DNA from: Synanceia verrucosa
Taxonomy: Eukaryota; Chordata; Actinopteri; Perciformes; Synanceiidae
Length of the DNA: 64,000 bases
Direction: 5' to 3'
Assembly (NCBI GenBank): GCA_029721515.1
Contig: CM056568.1
Location: 1-64,000 of the forward strand
Shown here in pieces: positions 30,884 through 44,100 of the stretch; within the stretch, counting starts at the first letter, position 1; each line of letters begins with the position of its first letter. The position numbers were made by a program, and so were the translations under genes. A model generated the notes under the pieces. The model ran no database searches and was not told the DNA's origin. It worked only from the letters and a program-made list of their open reading frames with translations.

Positions 30884-33800
30884 TTAAGTCTCTGAAAGGG
30901 GGACTACGATCTCTGAGACCGGCCTTAAGAACACCTTAGCTGTCCCGTCTTTTACAATCAACCTTACGAACTCTGTTGTCCCTGCTTGGGAGAGTCTTGA
31001 CCACTAGCCCCATTGGCCACTTATTCCTGTGGGCTTGACTGTCCTTCAGCAAGACAACATCTCCTTCTTGGACATTTGGTTTGTCTTTCGTCCACTTCCT
31101 CCGGCTCTGTAGTGTGGAGAGAAACTCTCCCCTCCATCTCTTCCAAAACGTATCGGCAAGACACTGCACTTGTTTCCACTGCTTGCCATGCAACTGAGCC
31201 GTGTCGAAGTTTCCACATGGGGCTGATACTGCACTCATCTTTTGTATAAGCAGCATCGCTGGGGTTAGCACCATGGGCATGTCTGGGTCAGTGGATACGC
31301 TCACAAGAGGTCTCGCGTTCATGATCGCCATGACTTCCGCCATGAAGGTGCTCAAAACTTTGTCTGTGAGACGTGTTGGTGTTGTCTGAAGCAACATTGC
31401 ATCCAAGATGCGCCTGGCAACTCCGATGAGCCTTTCCCAGGTGCCACCCATGTGGGAAGCATGAGGGGGATTGAACTCCCAGGAGCAGCCTTTCTCCTGG
31501 AGGAACTTCCTTACTGTTGTGTCCTCTGTGTGAATGTTCAATTCTTTGCAGGCTCCCACAAAGTTGGTTCCTCTGTCTGACCTTAGTAGTTTAGCTGGAC
31601 CACGAACCGCAAAAAACCTCCGGAGAGCATTGATAAAGCTGTCTGTCGACATAGTTTCTATCAACTCAATGTGCACTGCTCTAGTTGACATGCACGTGAA
31701 CAACACGGCCCAGCGTTTGCTGTCTGCATATCCTCCTCTTGTCCGACGTGTCATAACGGACCACGGCCCAAAGACGTCAAGGCCGACAGTGGTGAACGGA
31801 GGTTCTGGAGTGAGTCGGTCAGCCGGAAGGTCAGCCATCTTCTGCTCCTCCAACTTTCCCCTCAGTCGACGGCAGGTAACACACTTATAAATGACCGAAG
31901 ACACCAGACGCTTGCTGCCAACTATCCAGTATCCAGCTGATCTGATAGCTCCTTCTGTAATGTGTCGCCCTTGGTGAGCTACTTGTTCGTGAATGTGTCT
32001 CACAAGTAGTGTAGCAACGTGATGTCTGTGTGGAATGATGAATGGGTGTTTTTCTTCCTTTGTCAGGTCAGCACGAGAAAGACGACCTCCGACCCGAAGT
32101 AGACCATCTTCATCTACGATCGGGTTGAGCTTCTTGAGCATGCTTTGCTTGGGAAGAGTCTTTCCGCTTTCAAGACATTTGAATTCCTCCTTAAAGGCAC
32201 CGTGTTGCACGGAGTGGATGATCACACGTTTGGCCTTTGAAAGCTCACTGATGCTGGATGCGTCGCCAAAACACTTCCAACCTTTCTTTTCGGTCTTGCC
32301 TGACTTTCCTTTGAAGGATGCTGCGACATGAAGAAGTTTGGCGATGGTGCGATAGAGTGTTCTCCAGCTTGAACATCGCTGGAAATGTTGAGAATCCAAC
32401 TGAGGGTCCGTTGCCTTGGTTGCCAGAATAGTTGCCTCTGGACGAATCTCCTCATCCACTTCAGGTTCAATAAGAGCAAAGATGCCAGGTTCGTACGTTT
32501 CCACTGCATTGTCCTTATGGAGAAAAGCTGGACCTGACAACCAGCCGCTGTTTTGAGGTTGACATGCTGGCATGAATCTGGTCGCATGATCAGCAGGATT
32601 CAGCTCTGTCGGCACATAGTACCACTGGTTGGGGTGCGTTGATCGTCTGATCCGGGCTACCCGGTTGGAGACATAGAGGTAAAACCTTCTTGTAGCGTTG
32701 TGAATGTAGCTAAGAACGATCTTGCTGTCCGTGAAGAACTTGTCTATCTCAACGTCCATCTCATCCCTTACCAACTCGTATAGCTCGACGGCCAGCACCG
32801 CGGCGCAAAGCTCCAAACGCGGGATGGTGTGAGCAGGACGAGGAGCCAATTTTGACTTCCCTATGACAAATCCGACATGGTGCTGTCTCTCAGAGTCTGC
32901 AGCTCTCAGGTATGCAACTGCTCCTATTGCAACTGTGGAGGCGTCTGAGAAGATGCACAGTTCTTTTGTTTGTGTCGTGGACAGCGAAACTGGTATGTAG
33001 CACCTTTTTATGTGCAAGTCTTCCAGGGCCTTTAAGGAGTCTCTCCATGAATTCCATTCTTTCTCCTTGTGTGGGGGAAGAGGAGCATCCCAGTCGCTAT
33101 GTTCCACTGACAACTCCCGGAGAAGTGCTTTCCCTCGCATCGTAATGGGAGCGACGAAGCCCAAAGGGTCGTACAGGCTGTTAACTGTTGACAACACACC
33201 TCTCCGTGTGTAAGGCTTTTTCTCAGGGGACACAAGGTAGGTAAAGCTGTCTGTTTCTAAATCCCAGGAGAGGCCCAGACTCCTCTGAAGAGGAAGACGA
33301 TCCACTCTGAGATCCAGATCCTTCAGATCTTTTGCACGGTCCTCTGCTGGAAACGCTTCCATTACCTGGCTGCTGTTTGACGCCACTTTGTGCAGCCGCA
33401 AGTTAGATTCCGCCAACATTTCTCTGGTTCTTGAGAGGAGATCTATTGCCTCTTCGGGTGTGGCGACTGAGGTGAGACCGTCGTCTACGTAAAACTGCCT
33501 CTCGACGAACTGTCTCGCGTCCGACCCATGTTCTTGTTCTCTTTTTTGTGCTGCTCGCCTCATGCAGTAGATGGCCACCGAAGGAGAAGGACTGTTTCCA
33601 AAAATGTGGACCTTCATCCTGTACTCGGTCACATTCTTGCTAATGTCGTTATCCTCATACCAGAGGTACCGAAGATAATCCCTGTCCTCTTCTCGGACGA
33701 CGAAGCAATAGAACATTTGCTCCACATCTGCTGTAATGGCGACAGGTTCTTTACGAAACCGCAGAAGAACTCCCAGCAGAGAGTTATTCAAGTCCGGTCC

Positions 33801-35021
33801 ACTGAGGAGGACCTCGTTGAGCGAGGTTCCATCACATTCAGCACTCGAGTCGAAAACGACGCGTATCTGGGTAGGTTTTCTAGGGTGATACACACCGAAG
33901 GTTGGTAAGTACCACGACTCTTTCCCTTTTTCCAAACATGGAGCTAGCTCAGCTTGGTCACTGTCCACCATCTTCTGCATGAATTTGATGTAATGTTCCT
34001 TCATTTCTGGCTTTTTCTCTAAGGTTCTCCAGAGTGAGCAGAGGCGTTTCAGGGCCTGGTCCCTGTTGTTTGGAAGCCGCCGAATTTGAAGCCGAAATGG
34101 TAAAGGAGCCACCCAGCTGTTCTCCTGATTTTGGTGGACTTCTGAATCCATGAGAGCTAGAAAGGCTTTGTCTTCTATGGACAGTGCCAGTTTGTTGTCG
34201 TCCTTGGACCCATCGAACACAGAACATCCTAGGTTGTCTGTGCTCACATCAAAACTTGTGTTTGTGTCAGCGAAGGTTTTAACGTGCTGCTGTGTCGTGT
34301 GATTGTAGACTTCTTTCACATGGACACTGTTTGGACATGGCGTAAGGAAGGTTACTCGGCCGTTGTTCAGGACGTTTGTTTTGTAAACGTTCACCTCTGA
34401 TAGCTTATGAACTGTCCCCAAGCACACGTCTCCCACAATGACCCAGCCTAGGTCCAATCGCTGAGCATAAGGCGCGTTGTGGGGCCCTTTGACTTGTTCA
34501 CGTACTTTATGCACCCTTAGGAGGTCCCTCCCTAAGAGCAGGAGGATTGGTGCATCTTGCTCTACAGGTGGAATTTCACTCGCAACTGGCCGCAGGTGGG
34601 GGTGATGGTGTGCTACCTCTGGGGAGGGGATTTTTGTCCTGTCTGGCACCATGTCACACTCTGTCAAGGGGGGTAGGGCAAGCTGTACCTTCCCATCCAT
34701 GGACTCAATGGTGAAGTTAACAGCTCTCCTGCCAGAAGTCTCTAGTTTCCCAGCGCAGGTTCTCAGAGTGTAGGGGGCAGAGCTAGTTTTTACTTCAAAC
34801 AGACTGAAAAACTCTGTCTTGGCGAGAGACCTGTTACTTTGTTCGTCTAACACCACGTACATCTTGATTGCTTTCTCTCTTTTCCCTTCAGGATATGCTT
34901 TTACCAAACATATCTTGGAACAAGACCGGGCAGCGTCTGCGCCTCCGCAAACCTCGGTACACTTAGGAGGTGACAGAAGATGTCGGGCTTTCATTTTTCT
35001 CCCCGCTTTCATCTCTGTCAT
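30884..35021 (-). pseudogene. BEL/Pao pol polyprotein
   Basis: A nearly complete 1,361-codon frame runs from 35,021 to 30,936. It contains an aspartic protease segment (YVVLDEQSNRS, near 53-63), a reverse transcriptase with YVDD at 511-514, an RNase H (IFSDAS), an HHCC zinc-binding region (H..H, CVTC) and an integrase core with Asp1082 (GLDVFGPW), Asp1149 (RSDRGTNF) and Glu1196 (GGTWERL). The frame ends early. The usual C-terminal RPVSE segment is read in another frame down to a stop at 30,884-30,886, so a small indel near 30,960 breaks the end. The N-terminus overlaps the gag frame at about 35,000, marking another shift. Apart from these the frame is open, which suggests moderate age. Confidence 0.88.
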
Positions 35022-35895
35022 CCACAGGATTCTGCGTGGTCTGAAGAGGAGGACCTGGGTGCAGAGCTGCGATGTGTTTGTCGCTGTTGCACTTGAAACA
35101 TTTGACAGTCATCTTACAGTCTTTCGCCACGTGTTGAGTAGACCCGCAACATCTGTAACAAATGTGGTTCTCTCTGAGGTATGATTTGCGTTCTTCTAAT
35201 GTTTTGTTTCTGAAGAGCTTGCACTTCTTCAGTGGGTGGGGCTTTCTGTGTATCGGACACTGACGGTCAGGTTCTTCCATTTTCTTCAGTGCCGGACTAG
35301 CTGGAGCACCTGATGACTCTGTGGGGATGTCAGTTTTATGTACGGCTACAGACCCTCTACCACTGTACTTCGTAAGCTTTTCGGTCCTCGAAGTGGCATG
35401 GCTGCTGTTGGGGATTATGGTGAAGCCTGGATCATTTCTTATCCTTGCTTGTTGTTCCACAAACCTCAAAACACAGAGAAGGGAGGAAAGGCCACTCTGT
35501 GAACCTCCTTGTAATTGCTTCCAAAGTTGATCCATTTCTCTTGAAGGTTATAGGGGAGTTTTTCCACAATTGGTCTCACCCCCCGAGCTGTATCCAAATA
35601 TGAGAGCCCAGACAGTGCACCATCCTGCTTAGCACACTCTAACTCACAAAGAATGTCACTTAGCTCTCTCAGCTTAACAGGATCTCTGTTAGTTAGCCTC
35701 GGAAAGTTCTCAATCTTTTTGAGCAGCGCGTCTTCGATGACCTCTGGGGTCCCATAACACTCCTCGAGACGCTGCCAGACCATGGCAGCACCCGCTGCTG
35801 GATTGAGGACGTGCACTGCGCGAATTCTCTTCGCCTGTTCTGAGGATTCGGCTCCGAGCCATTTGGTTAACAGGTCTAGCTCTTCCCTGGGTTCA
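34963..35895 (-). pseudogene. BEL/Pao gag, 3' portion in two frames
   Basis: The upstream part (about 35,895-35,466) encodes a DUF1759-like gag segment with LTKWLGAES, WQRLEECYGTPEVIEDALLKKI and VEKLPYNLQEKW. It shifts frame just after PPFSVF near 35,466-35,530 and continues in the frame 35,535-34,963. That frame holds two zinc-knuckle-like motifs (CYRCCGSTQHVAKDC and CFKCNSDKHIAALH). The first gag residues are missing at the junction with the LINE. Gag would form the capsid and bind RNA; this copy cannot. Confidence 0.8.
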
Positions 35896-37396
35896 AGTCT
35901 TTAACCAACCAACTTCACTGCTTAAAGAAGCTTTACCGTTACTGAGCACCTCTTTACTGAACATGATCAACTTATCTTTGCTGTCAGGCTATGTACCTCA
36001 GTCATTTAAAGTAGCCGTAATCAAACCTCTTCTGAAGAAGCCCGGTCTTGATCCAGAGGTTTTAGCCAACTATAGACCAATATCCAACCTTCCTTTTCTC
36101 TCTAAGATCCTTGAGAAAGCAGTGTGCAGTCAGCTGTGTGACTTCCTCCAGAACAATAATCTATTTGAGGACTTTCAGTCAGGATTTAGAAAATATCATA
36201 GCACCGAGACCGCTCTGGTGAAAATTACTAATGACCTGCTAATTGCGTCAGACCATGGACTCGTCTCAGTACTTGTTTTGTTAGATCTTAGCGCTGCTTT
36301 TGATACTATTGACCACCATATCCTGTTGCAGAGATTAGAACATTTAACTGGCATCAGAGGAACTGCTTTAAGCTGGTTCAAATCCTACTTATCGGATCGA
36401 TCACAGTTTGTTCACATTAATGATGAGTCCTCCATGCAGTCCATAGTCAGTTATGGAGTTCCTCAAGGTTCTGTGCTTGGGCCTATTCTATTTACTTTAT
36501 ATATGCTTCCTTTAGGCAATGTTATCAGGAAACACTCCATAAACTTTCACTGTTATGCAGATGATACTCAGCTATATTTGTCATTTAAGTCAGACGAATC
36601 CAGCCAGTTAGCTAAACTCCAAACATGTCTTCAGGATATAAAAACTTGGATGGCGCACAATTTCTTGTTGTTAAATTCAGATAAAACTGAGGTTATTCTA
36701 ATTGGCCCTGAAAATCTCAGAAATAACCTATCTAATGACTTATTTACTCTAGGTGGCTTTGTACCAGCCTCGAACACCACTGTAAGGAATCTAGGGGTAA
36801 TTTTTGACCAAGATATGTCCTTCAACGTCCACATGAAACAAACAGCTAGAACAGCTTTTTTTCATCTGCGTAACATTGCAAAAATAAGGCATATTCTCTC
36901 CCAAAACGATGCAGAAAAATTAGTCCATGCATTTGTAACTTCCAGGCTGGGCTATTGTAACTCGTTATTATCAGGCTGCCCTAATAAGTCTATCAGGACT
37001 CTCCAGCTGGTCCAGAACACTGCAGCACGTGTTCTGACCAGAACCAGGAAAAGAGACCATATTTCTCCGGTGTTAGCCTCTCTGCACTGGCTCCCTGTAA
37101 AATCTAGAATAGAATTTTAAATCCTCCTCCTCACCTACAAGGCACCTAATGGTCAGGCACCATCTTATCTTAAAGAGCTAATAGTGCCTTATAATCCTGC
37201 TAGAACTCTACGCTCTCAGAATGCAGGACTACTAGCGGTTCCTAGGGTTTATAAAAGTAGAATGGGAGCTAGAGCTTTCAGTTATCAAGCTCCTCTTCTG
37301 TGGAACCAACTCCCTCTTTCAGTCCGGGAGGCAGACACCATCCCCTTATTCAAGAGTAGGCTTAAGACTTTCCTTTTTGATAGTGCTTATAGTTAG
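35896..37396 (+). pseudogene. L2-type LINE reverse transcriptase, one nonsense codon
   Basis: The open frame includes VIKPLLKKPGLD, NYRPISNLPFLSKILEK, FQSGFRKYHSTETAL, LDLSAAFDTIDH, GVPQGSVLGPILF and CYADDTQLY, the palm and thumb motifs of a LINE polymerase in the Jockey/CR1/L2 group. It extends upstream of the first ATG (35,963) to about 35,898 without a stop. A TAA at 37,118-37,120 interrupts it. The same frame then continues to LLWNQLPLSVREAD and TAG at 37,394-37,396. The stop looks like a single AAA to TAA change. The N-terminal endonuclease is lost. Confidence 0.88.
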
Positions 37397-38395
37397 GACT
37401 GATCCAAGGTTGACTCAGGCTGCCTTGGATCAATCCTTAGTTATGCTGCTATAGGTCTAGACTGCCGGGGACTTTCTCTGACACACTGAGCTTCTCTTCT
37501 TCTTCATTTCGATGCCTCCATTAAGTCATTTTACTAACTCATCTTCTTCCCGGAGCTCCCTGTGCTCCCAGCTCCCAGGTGTCCGTGAGCTGAGGCTACT
37601 TGTTGAGAAGGAGGTGGTGTCATCCAGGCTTCGTCTGTCCTGATGGTGGTGAGATGGAGAAGAGGCGATACTGCTCAGGTTGTATCTTTTAGGGTAGTGG
37701 AGAAGAGGATGTGTTTCCTCTTTCTCCCTTTAACACATGCTGCAGATTAGTTTTGTGCCTCGTAGTCCCTGTGCGTTCTCATCTCACAGGTATCCATGGA
37801 TCCAGTCTACCTGGTGGAGTAGTGGTTGTGCAGACCAGTCAGGCTTCATCTTCTGGTTCTGAGTGACGTGGTGGTGATGAGGTCATCCTGCGGAGGTTTC
37901 TCCTGTTTGGTGTGGTGGAGTGGAAGATGTGCTGCCCAGGCTTCTTCTGGTTGGCATGGTGGAGAGGACGACATGCTTCTCATCCTTTGCTGATAGCTTG
38001 ATGATGCTCTTCATCCCCTTGGACACTCTCATATAATTTTATATATACACACTGTATATTAGCTGTTGTTATATTGAGTTGGACATTTCCATACAATTTT
38101 GTATGTTAGTGTTAATGTGTTTTCATTGTTGTTATTCTGTACACATGGCATCTATTGCACGTCTGTCCATCCTGGAAGAGGGATCCCTCCTCTGTTGCTC
38201 TTCCTGAGGTTTCTTCCGTTTCTTTTTCCCTGTTAAAAGGTTTTTTTTTGGGGAGTTTTTCCTTAGTCGATGCGAGGGTCATTTGTAAAGGACAGAGGGT
38301 GTCATATCCTGTACAGATTGTAAAGCCCAATGAGGCAAATTCATAATTTGTGATATTGGGCTATACAAATAAACTTGACTTGACTTAAATGGAGG
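35896..38395 (+). mobile_element. L2-type LINE, 5'-truncated
   Basis: It starts inside the RT region at the BEL junction and runs through a long 3' UTR to the characteristic end GATATTGGGCTATACAAAT, AAACTTGACTTGACTT. The (TTGAC)n tail is typical of L2-like elements in fish. No endonuclease or ORF1 is present. RT motifs are described separately. Confidence 0.85.
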
Positions 38396-38396
38396 A

Positions 38397-39690
38397 AGAG
38401 TAAACACATCCTATTCTCCACTACTCTAACAGATACAACCTGAGCAGCAACGCCTCTTCTCCATCTCACCACCATCACGACAGATGAAGCCTGGATGACA
38501 CCACCTCCTTCCCACCAAGTAGCCTCAGCTCACGAACACTTGGGAGCTGAGAGCACAGGGACTCCAGGGAAGAAGATGAGTTAGTAAAATGACTTAATGG
38601 AGGCATCCAAATAAAGAAGAAGAGAAGCTCAGTGTGTCAGAGGAAGTCCCCCGGCAGTCTAGACCAATAGCAGCATAACTAAGGATTGATCCAAGGCAGC
38701 CTGAGTCAGCCTTGGATCAGTCCTAACTATAAGCACTATCAAAAAGGAAAGTCTTAAGCCTACTCTTGAATAAGGGGATGGTGTCTGCCTCCAAAACTGA
38801 AAGAGGGAGTTAGTTCCACAGAAGAGGAGCTTGATAACTGAAAGCTCTAGCTCCCATTTTACTTTTATAAACCCTAGGAACCTCTAATAGTCCTGCATTC
38901 TGAGAGCGCAGAGTTCTAGCTGGATTATAAGGCACTATTAGGTCTTTAGATAAGATGGTGCCTGACCATTCAGTGCCTTGTAGGTGAGGAGGAGGATTTT
39001 AAATTCTATTCTAGATTTTACAGGGAACCAGTGCAGAGAGGCTAACACCGCAGAAATATGTTCTCTTTTCCTGTTTCTGGTCAGAACACGTGCTGCAGCG
39101 TTCTGGACCAGCTGGAAAGTCTTGATAGACTTGATAATAAGGAATTGCAATAGTCCAGCCCAGAAGTTACAAATGCATGGACTATTTTTTCTGCATCGTT
39201 TTGAGAGACAATATGCCTGATTTTTGCAATGTTACGCAGATGGAAAAAAGCAGTTCTAGCTGTTTGTTTCATGTGGACGTTGAAGGACATATCTTCAAAA
39301 ATTACCCCTAGATTCCTAACAGTGGTGCTCGAGACTGGTGCAAAGCCATCTCGAGTAAATAACTTATTAGATAGTTTCTTTCTGAGATTTTCGGGGCCAA
39401 TTACAATAACTTTGGTTTTGTCTGAATTTAACATCAAGAAATTGTCCGTCATCCAAGTTTTTATATCCTTAAGACATGTTTGGAGTTTCGCTAACTGGCT
39501 GGATTCATCTGATTTGAATGACAGATATAGCTGAGTATCATCTGCATAACAGTGAAAGTTTATGGAGTGTTTTCTGATAACATTGCCTAAAGGAAGCATA
39601 TATAAAGTGAATAGAATTGGCCCAAGCACAGAACCTTGAGGAACTCCATAACTGACTTTGGTGTGCATGGAGGACTCATCATTAATGTGC
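38397..39690 (-). mobile_element. Inverted fragment of the same L2-type LINE
   Basis: It is the reverse complement of the + copy from about the HINDESS codons to a point in the 3' UTR near 37,730. The RT frame at 39,707-39,081 includes GVPQGSVLGPILF and CYADDTQLY, with later stops and small indels. The 3' UTR is cut off at 38,397, immediately next to the tail of the + copy. The two copies therefore face each other tail to tail. Confidence 0.85.
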
Positions 39691-40970
39691 CAACCCAGCA
39701 CCAACACCTACAGATGGACTAAAGAAGTATACATCTACGGGCCTGGATCTTTCTTGTTTTATCCAGAGAAACTTTATCATCTCTCAAGCTAGGAGGCTTG
39801 AAATGTTGCCAGTGATTCTGCTCTCTGTGTCGACCAATCCTGTCGTAGTTTGAACCTTCTACATTTTTTAATCTGCCAATGAGGAGTTCTTACATTTTCA
39901 TTTTTTGAAAAGTTTGAGGCACATAATTATACCAGTTTTGCTTCAAATTAAGTGAACTTTTCAGGAAGCACTTCAATGACATGTCCAAACTAGGTTGTGG
40001 AAGTTGGAGGCCCTCAGTTATATTTAAAGCTACTTCTAGTATGGTAGTAGCAGTCAACATGCTTCCTGGATGATTTTATACATCTCCGAGATCACCTAGT
40101 TTAAGTGTGAGGCCTTCATCTGCTTTGGTGGACAAATGTGGTCAAAAGAGCAAATGTTCTGGGAAGGCCTTAGTCAAGGTCAAAGGTCATTGGAGACCAT
40201 CCCTTGAGTATGTACATTAAGAAAATCCCAACTTCTGTAGCTTTGTCCCTTTTACCTAAAAATACACTGGCTGATTCTCGAGGCCTCCAGCTCCTTGGTC
40301 CTGGTACACAGAAAGCTGAAATTCACAGGACAAGGTCCTTGGGAAGCCTCGATAATGTGCATACATTTAAGTGGATGTACCCCAAGGATCCCTAAACAAG
40401 CCAATCCAGTACCAATGCCTACAGATGTACTAAAGAAGTATACATCTAAGGGCCTGGATCTTTTCTTGATTCTGCTCTCTGTGTTGACCAGTTCTGTTGT
40501 AGTTTGAACCATCTACGTTTTTTCTATAACGTAAAAAATAAGCTCCAAAGTATAAGCTCCAAACGGTTACAAACCAAAACAGCAGACATTTTCCAGGTCT
40601 AATATTTCCCAACGGCCTTCTGGGACTGTCAGGTGCCATTGAAAGCCCTTGCAGAGAACTCAGATGCCAAATAACAACTATTATATTTTTGTCCCATGGG
40701 GGCCACTCAGGGTTGTTCAGTGGCGACTGGGGTACTTTGCAAACCACTGGGAGGGAGATAAAATGCATCTGCGTTTTGGGGATGCTCGGAGCCAAGTTTT
40801 TAAGGGGCTTTTGGGGAGCCTTGAAGAAAATTAAATTGGTTATATGAACCATTTTTATTGTTATTTATCACTGTGGGTCCATAGAGTCACTCTCGGGGCC
40901 CATAGAAAGCATTGCAGACATGTGTGATGCAATGAAAATGTGTGTCCCCTCTGGGGCCAAGATACATATT
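39690..40970. repeat. Interval with a dispersed direct repeat
   Basis: A segment with ACTAAAGAAGTATACATCTA and GGGCCTGGATCTTT occurs at about 39,695-39,760 and again at 40,400-40,465. The shared flank ATTCTGCTCTCTGTGT occurs once in each, at 39,814 and 40,469. The origin is unknown. No gene is seen. Confidence 0.5.
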
Positions 40971-40972
40971 CA

Positions 40973-41118
40973 AGTCAAGTCAAGTCAAGTTTATTTGTAT
41001 AGCCCAATATCACAAACTATGAATTTGCCTCATTGGGCTTTACAATCTGTACAGGATATGACACACTCTGTCCTTTACAAATGACCCGCACATCAACTAA
41101 GAAAAATTCCCCAAAAAG
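40973..41118 (-). mobile_element. L2-type LINE 3' terminal fragment
   Basis: It begins with (TCAAG)n and reads TTTATTTGTATAGCCCAATA, the reverse complement of the LINE 3' end seen at 38,250-38,395. It abuts the satellite array without a spacer. Confidence 0.8.
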
Positions 41119-44100
41119 AATACCAAGCAATATTTAGTGGAAAAAAAATGCTTCAAAATGAAAAAAACAGGAAAATCAGCTTTCCCATGCGTAAATCATA
41201 CTGAAAATGCCCCAAACGCCTTTTCTCGCCTTGAAAAGCCCAAAAAGAGACCGAAAACAGATACATTGTGAATCTACAGAACATAACGAAAAACTCATTA
41301 TATCGTGTTGAATCATGATATTTCTACTCAAATCTAACAAGAATAAGCAATATTTTGTGGAAAAAATGCTTCTGAATGGACAAGAGAGGTAAATCAGCTT
41401 TCCCATGCGTAAATCATGCTGAAACTGCCCCAAACGCCTTTTCACGCCTTGAAAAGCCCAAAAAGACACCGAAAACAGATACTTTGTGAATCTACAGAAC
41501 ATAACAAAAACTCATTATATCGTGTTGAAACATCATGTTTTGACTCAATTCTAACAAGAATAAGCAATATTTTGTGGAAAAATGCTTTTGAATGAAGACT
41601 AGAGGTAAATCAGCTTTCCCATGCGTAAATCATGCTGAAACTGCCCCAAACGCCTTTTCTCGCCTTGAAAAGCGCAAAAAGACACAGAAAACAGATACAT
41701 TGTGAATCTACAGAACATAACCAAAACTCGTTATATCGTGGTGAATCATGTTCTTTCTAATCAAATCTAACAAGAATAAGCAATATTTTGTGGAAAAATG
41801 CTTTGAATGAAGAATAGAGGTAAATCAGCTTTCCCATGCGTAAATCATGCTGAAACTGCCCCAAACGCCTTTTCTCGCCTTGAAAAGCCCAAAAAGACAC
41901 AGAAAACAGATACATTGTGAATCTACAAAACATAACCAAAACTCATTATATCGTGGTGAATCATGATCTTTCTACTCAAATCAAACAAGAATAAGCAATA
42001 TTTTGTTGAAAAAATGCTTCTGAATGGACAAGAGAGGTAAATCAGCTTTCCCATGCGTAAATCATGCTGAAACTGCCCCAAACGCCTTTTCTCGCCTTGA
42101 AAAGCCCAAAAAGACACAGAAAACAAATACATTGTGAATCTACAGAACATAACCAAAACTCATTATATCGTCTTGAAACATGATGTTTCGACTCAGTCTA
42201 ACAAGAATAAGCAATATTTTGTGGAAAAATTGCTTCAAATTGAAGAAAACAGGTAAATCAGCTTTCCCATGCGTAAATCATGCTGAGACTGCCCCAAACG
42301 CCTTTTCTCGCCTTGAAAAGCCCAAAAGACACAGAAAACAGATAATGTGTGAATCTACAGAACATAACCAAAACTCATTATATAGTGTTGAAACATCATG
42401 TTTCGACTAAAATCTAACAAGAATAAGCAATATTTTGTGGAAAAAATGCTTCAAATTGAAGATAACAGGTAAATCAGCTTTCCCATGCGTAAATCATCCT
42501 GAAATGTCCGAAATGCCTTTTCTCGCCTTGAAAAGCCCAAAAGACAGAGAAAACAGATACATTGTGAATCTAGAGAACATAACCAAAACTCATTATATTG
42601 TGTTGAATCATGATCTTTCTACTCAAATCTAACAAAAATAAGCAATATTTTGTGGAAAAATGCTTTTGAATGAAGACTAGAGGTAAATCAGCTTTCCCAT
42701 GCGTAAATCATGCTGAAAATGCCCCAAACGCCTTTTCTCGCCTTGAAAAGCCCAAAAAGACACAGAAAACAAATACATTGTGAATCTACAGAACATAACC
42801 AAAACTCATTATATCGTCTTGAAACATGATGTTTCGACTCAGTCTAACAAGAATAAGCAATATTTTGTGGAAAAATTGCTTCAAATTGAAGAAAACAGGT
42901 AAATCAGCTTTCCCATGCGTAAATCATGCTGAGACTGCCCCAAACGCCTTTTCTCGCCTTGAAAAGCCCAAAAGACACAGAAAACAGATAATGTGTGAAT
43001 CTACAGAACATAACCAAAACTCATTATATAGTGTTGAAACATCATGTTTCGACTAAAATCTAACAAGAATAAGCAATATTTTGTGGAAAAAATGCTTCAA
43101 ATTGAAGAAAACAGGTAAATCAGCTTTCCCATGCGTAAATCATGCTGAGACTGCCCCAAACGCCTTTTCTCGCCTTGAAAAGCCCAAAAGACACAGAAAA
43201 CAGATAATGTGTGAATCTACAGAACATAACCAAAACTCATTATATAGTGTTGAAACATCATGTTTCGACTAAAATCTAACAAGAATAAGCAATATTTTGT
43301 GGAAAAAATGCTTCAAATTGAAGATAACAGGTAAATCAGCTTTCCCATGCGTAAATCATCCTGAAATGCCCGAAATGCCTTTTCTCGCCTTGAAAAGCCC
43401 CAAAAGACAGAGAAAACAGATACATTGTGAATCTAGAGAACATAACCAAAACTCATTATATTGTGTTGAATCATGATCTTTCTACTCAAATCTAACAAAA
43501 ATAAGCAATATTTTGTGGAAAAATGCTTTTGAATGAAGACTAGAGGTAAATCAGCTTTCCCATGCGTAAATCATGCTGAAAATGCCCCAAACGCCTTTTC
43601 TCGCCTTGAAAAGCCCAAAAAGACACAGAAAACAAATACATTGTGAATCTACAGAACATAACCAAAACTCATTATATCGTCTTGAAACATCATGTTTCGA
43701 CTCAGTCTAACAAGAATAAGCAATATTTTGTGGAAAAATTGCTTCAAATTGAAGAAAACAGGTAAATCAGCTTTCCCATGCGTAAATCATGCTGAAACTG
43801 CCCCAAAGGCCTTTTCTCGCCTTGAAAAGCCCAAAAAGACACAGAAAACAGACACTTTGTGAATCTACAGAACATAACCAAAACTCATTATATCGGGTTG
43901 AAACATCATGTTTCTACTCAAATCTAACAAGAATAAGCAATATTTTGTGAAAAAATTTCTTCTGAATGGACAAGAGAGGTAAATCAGCTTTCCCATGCGT
44001 AAATCATCCTGAAATGCCCGAAATGCCTTTTCTCGCCTTGAAAAGCCCCAAAAGACAGAGAAAACAAATACATTGTGAATCTAGAGAACATAACCAAAAC

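Larger units (their letters stand above)
30154..35895 (-). mobile_element. BEL/Pao LTR retrotransposon, 5'-truncated
   Basis: On the - strand the order is gag (DUF1759-like), zinc knuckles, aspartic protease, reverse transcriptase, RNase H, integrase, polypurine tract and 3' LTR, as in the BEL/Pao family. The 5' LTR, primer-binding site and gag N-terminus are missing. The sequence changes to an L2-type LINE on the opposite strand at about 35,895. At least three frame breaks are present (see pol and gag entries). Confidence 0.88.
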
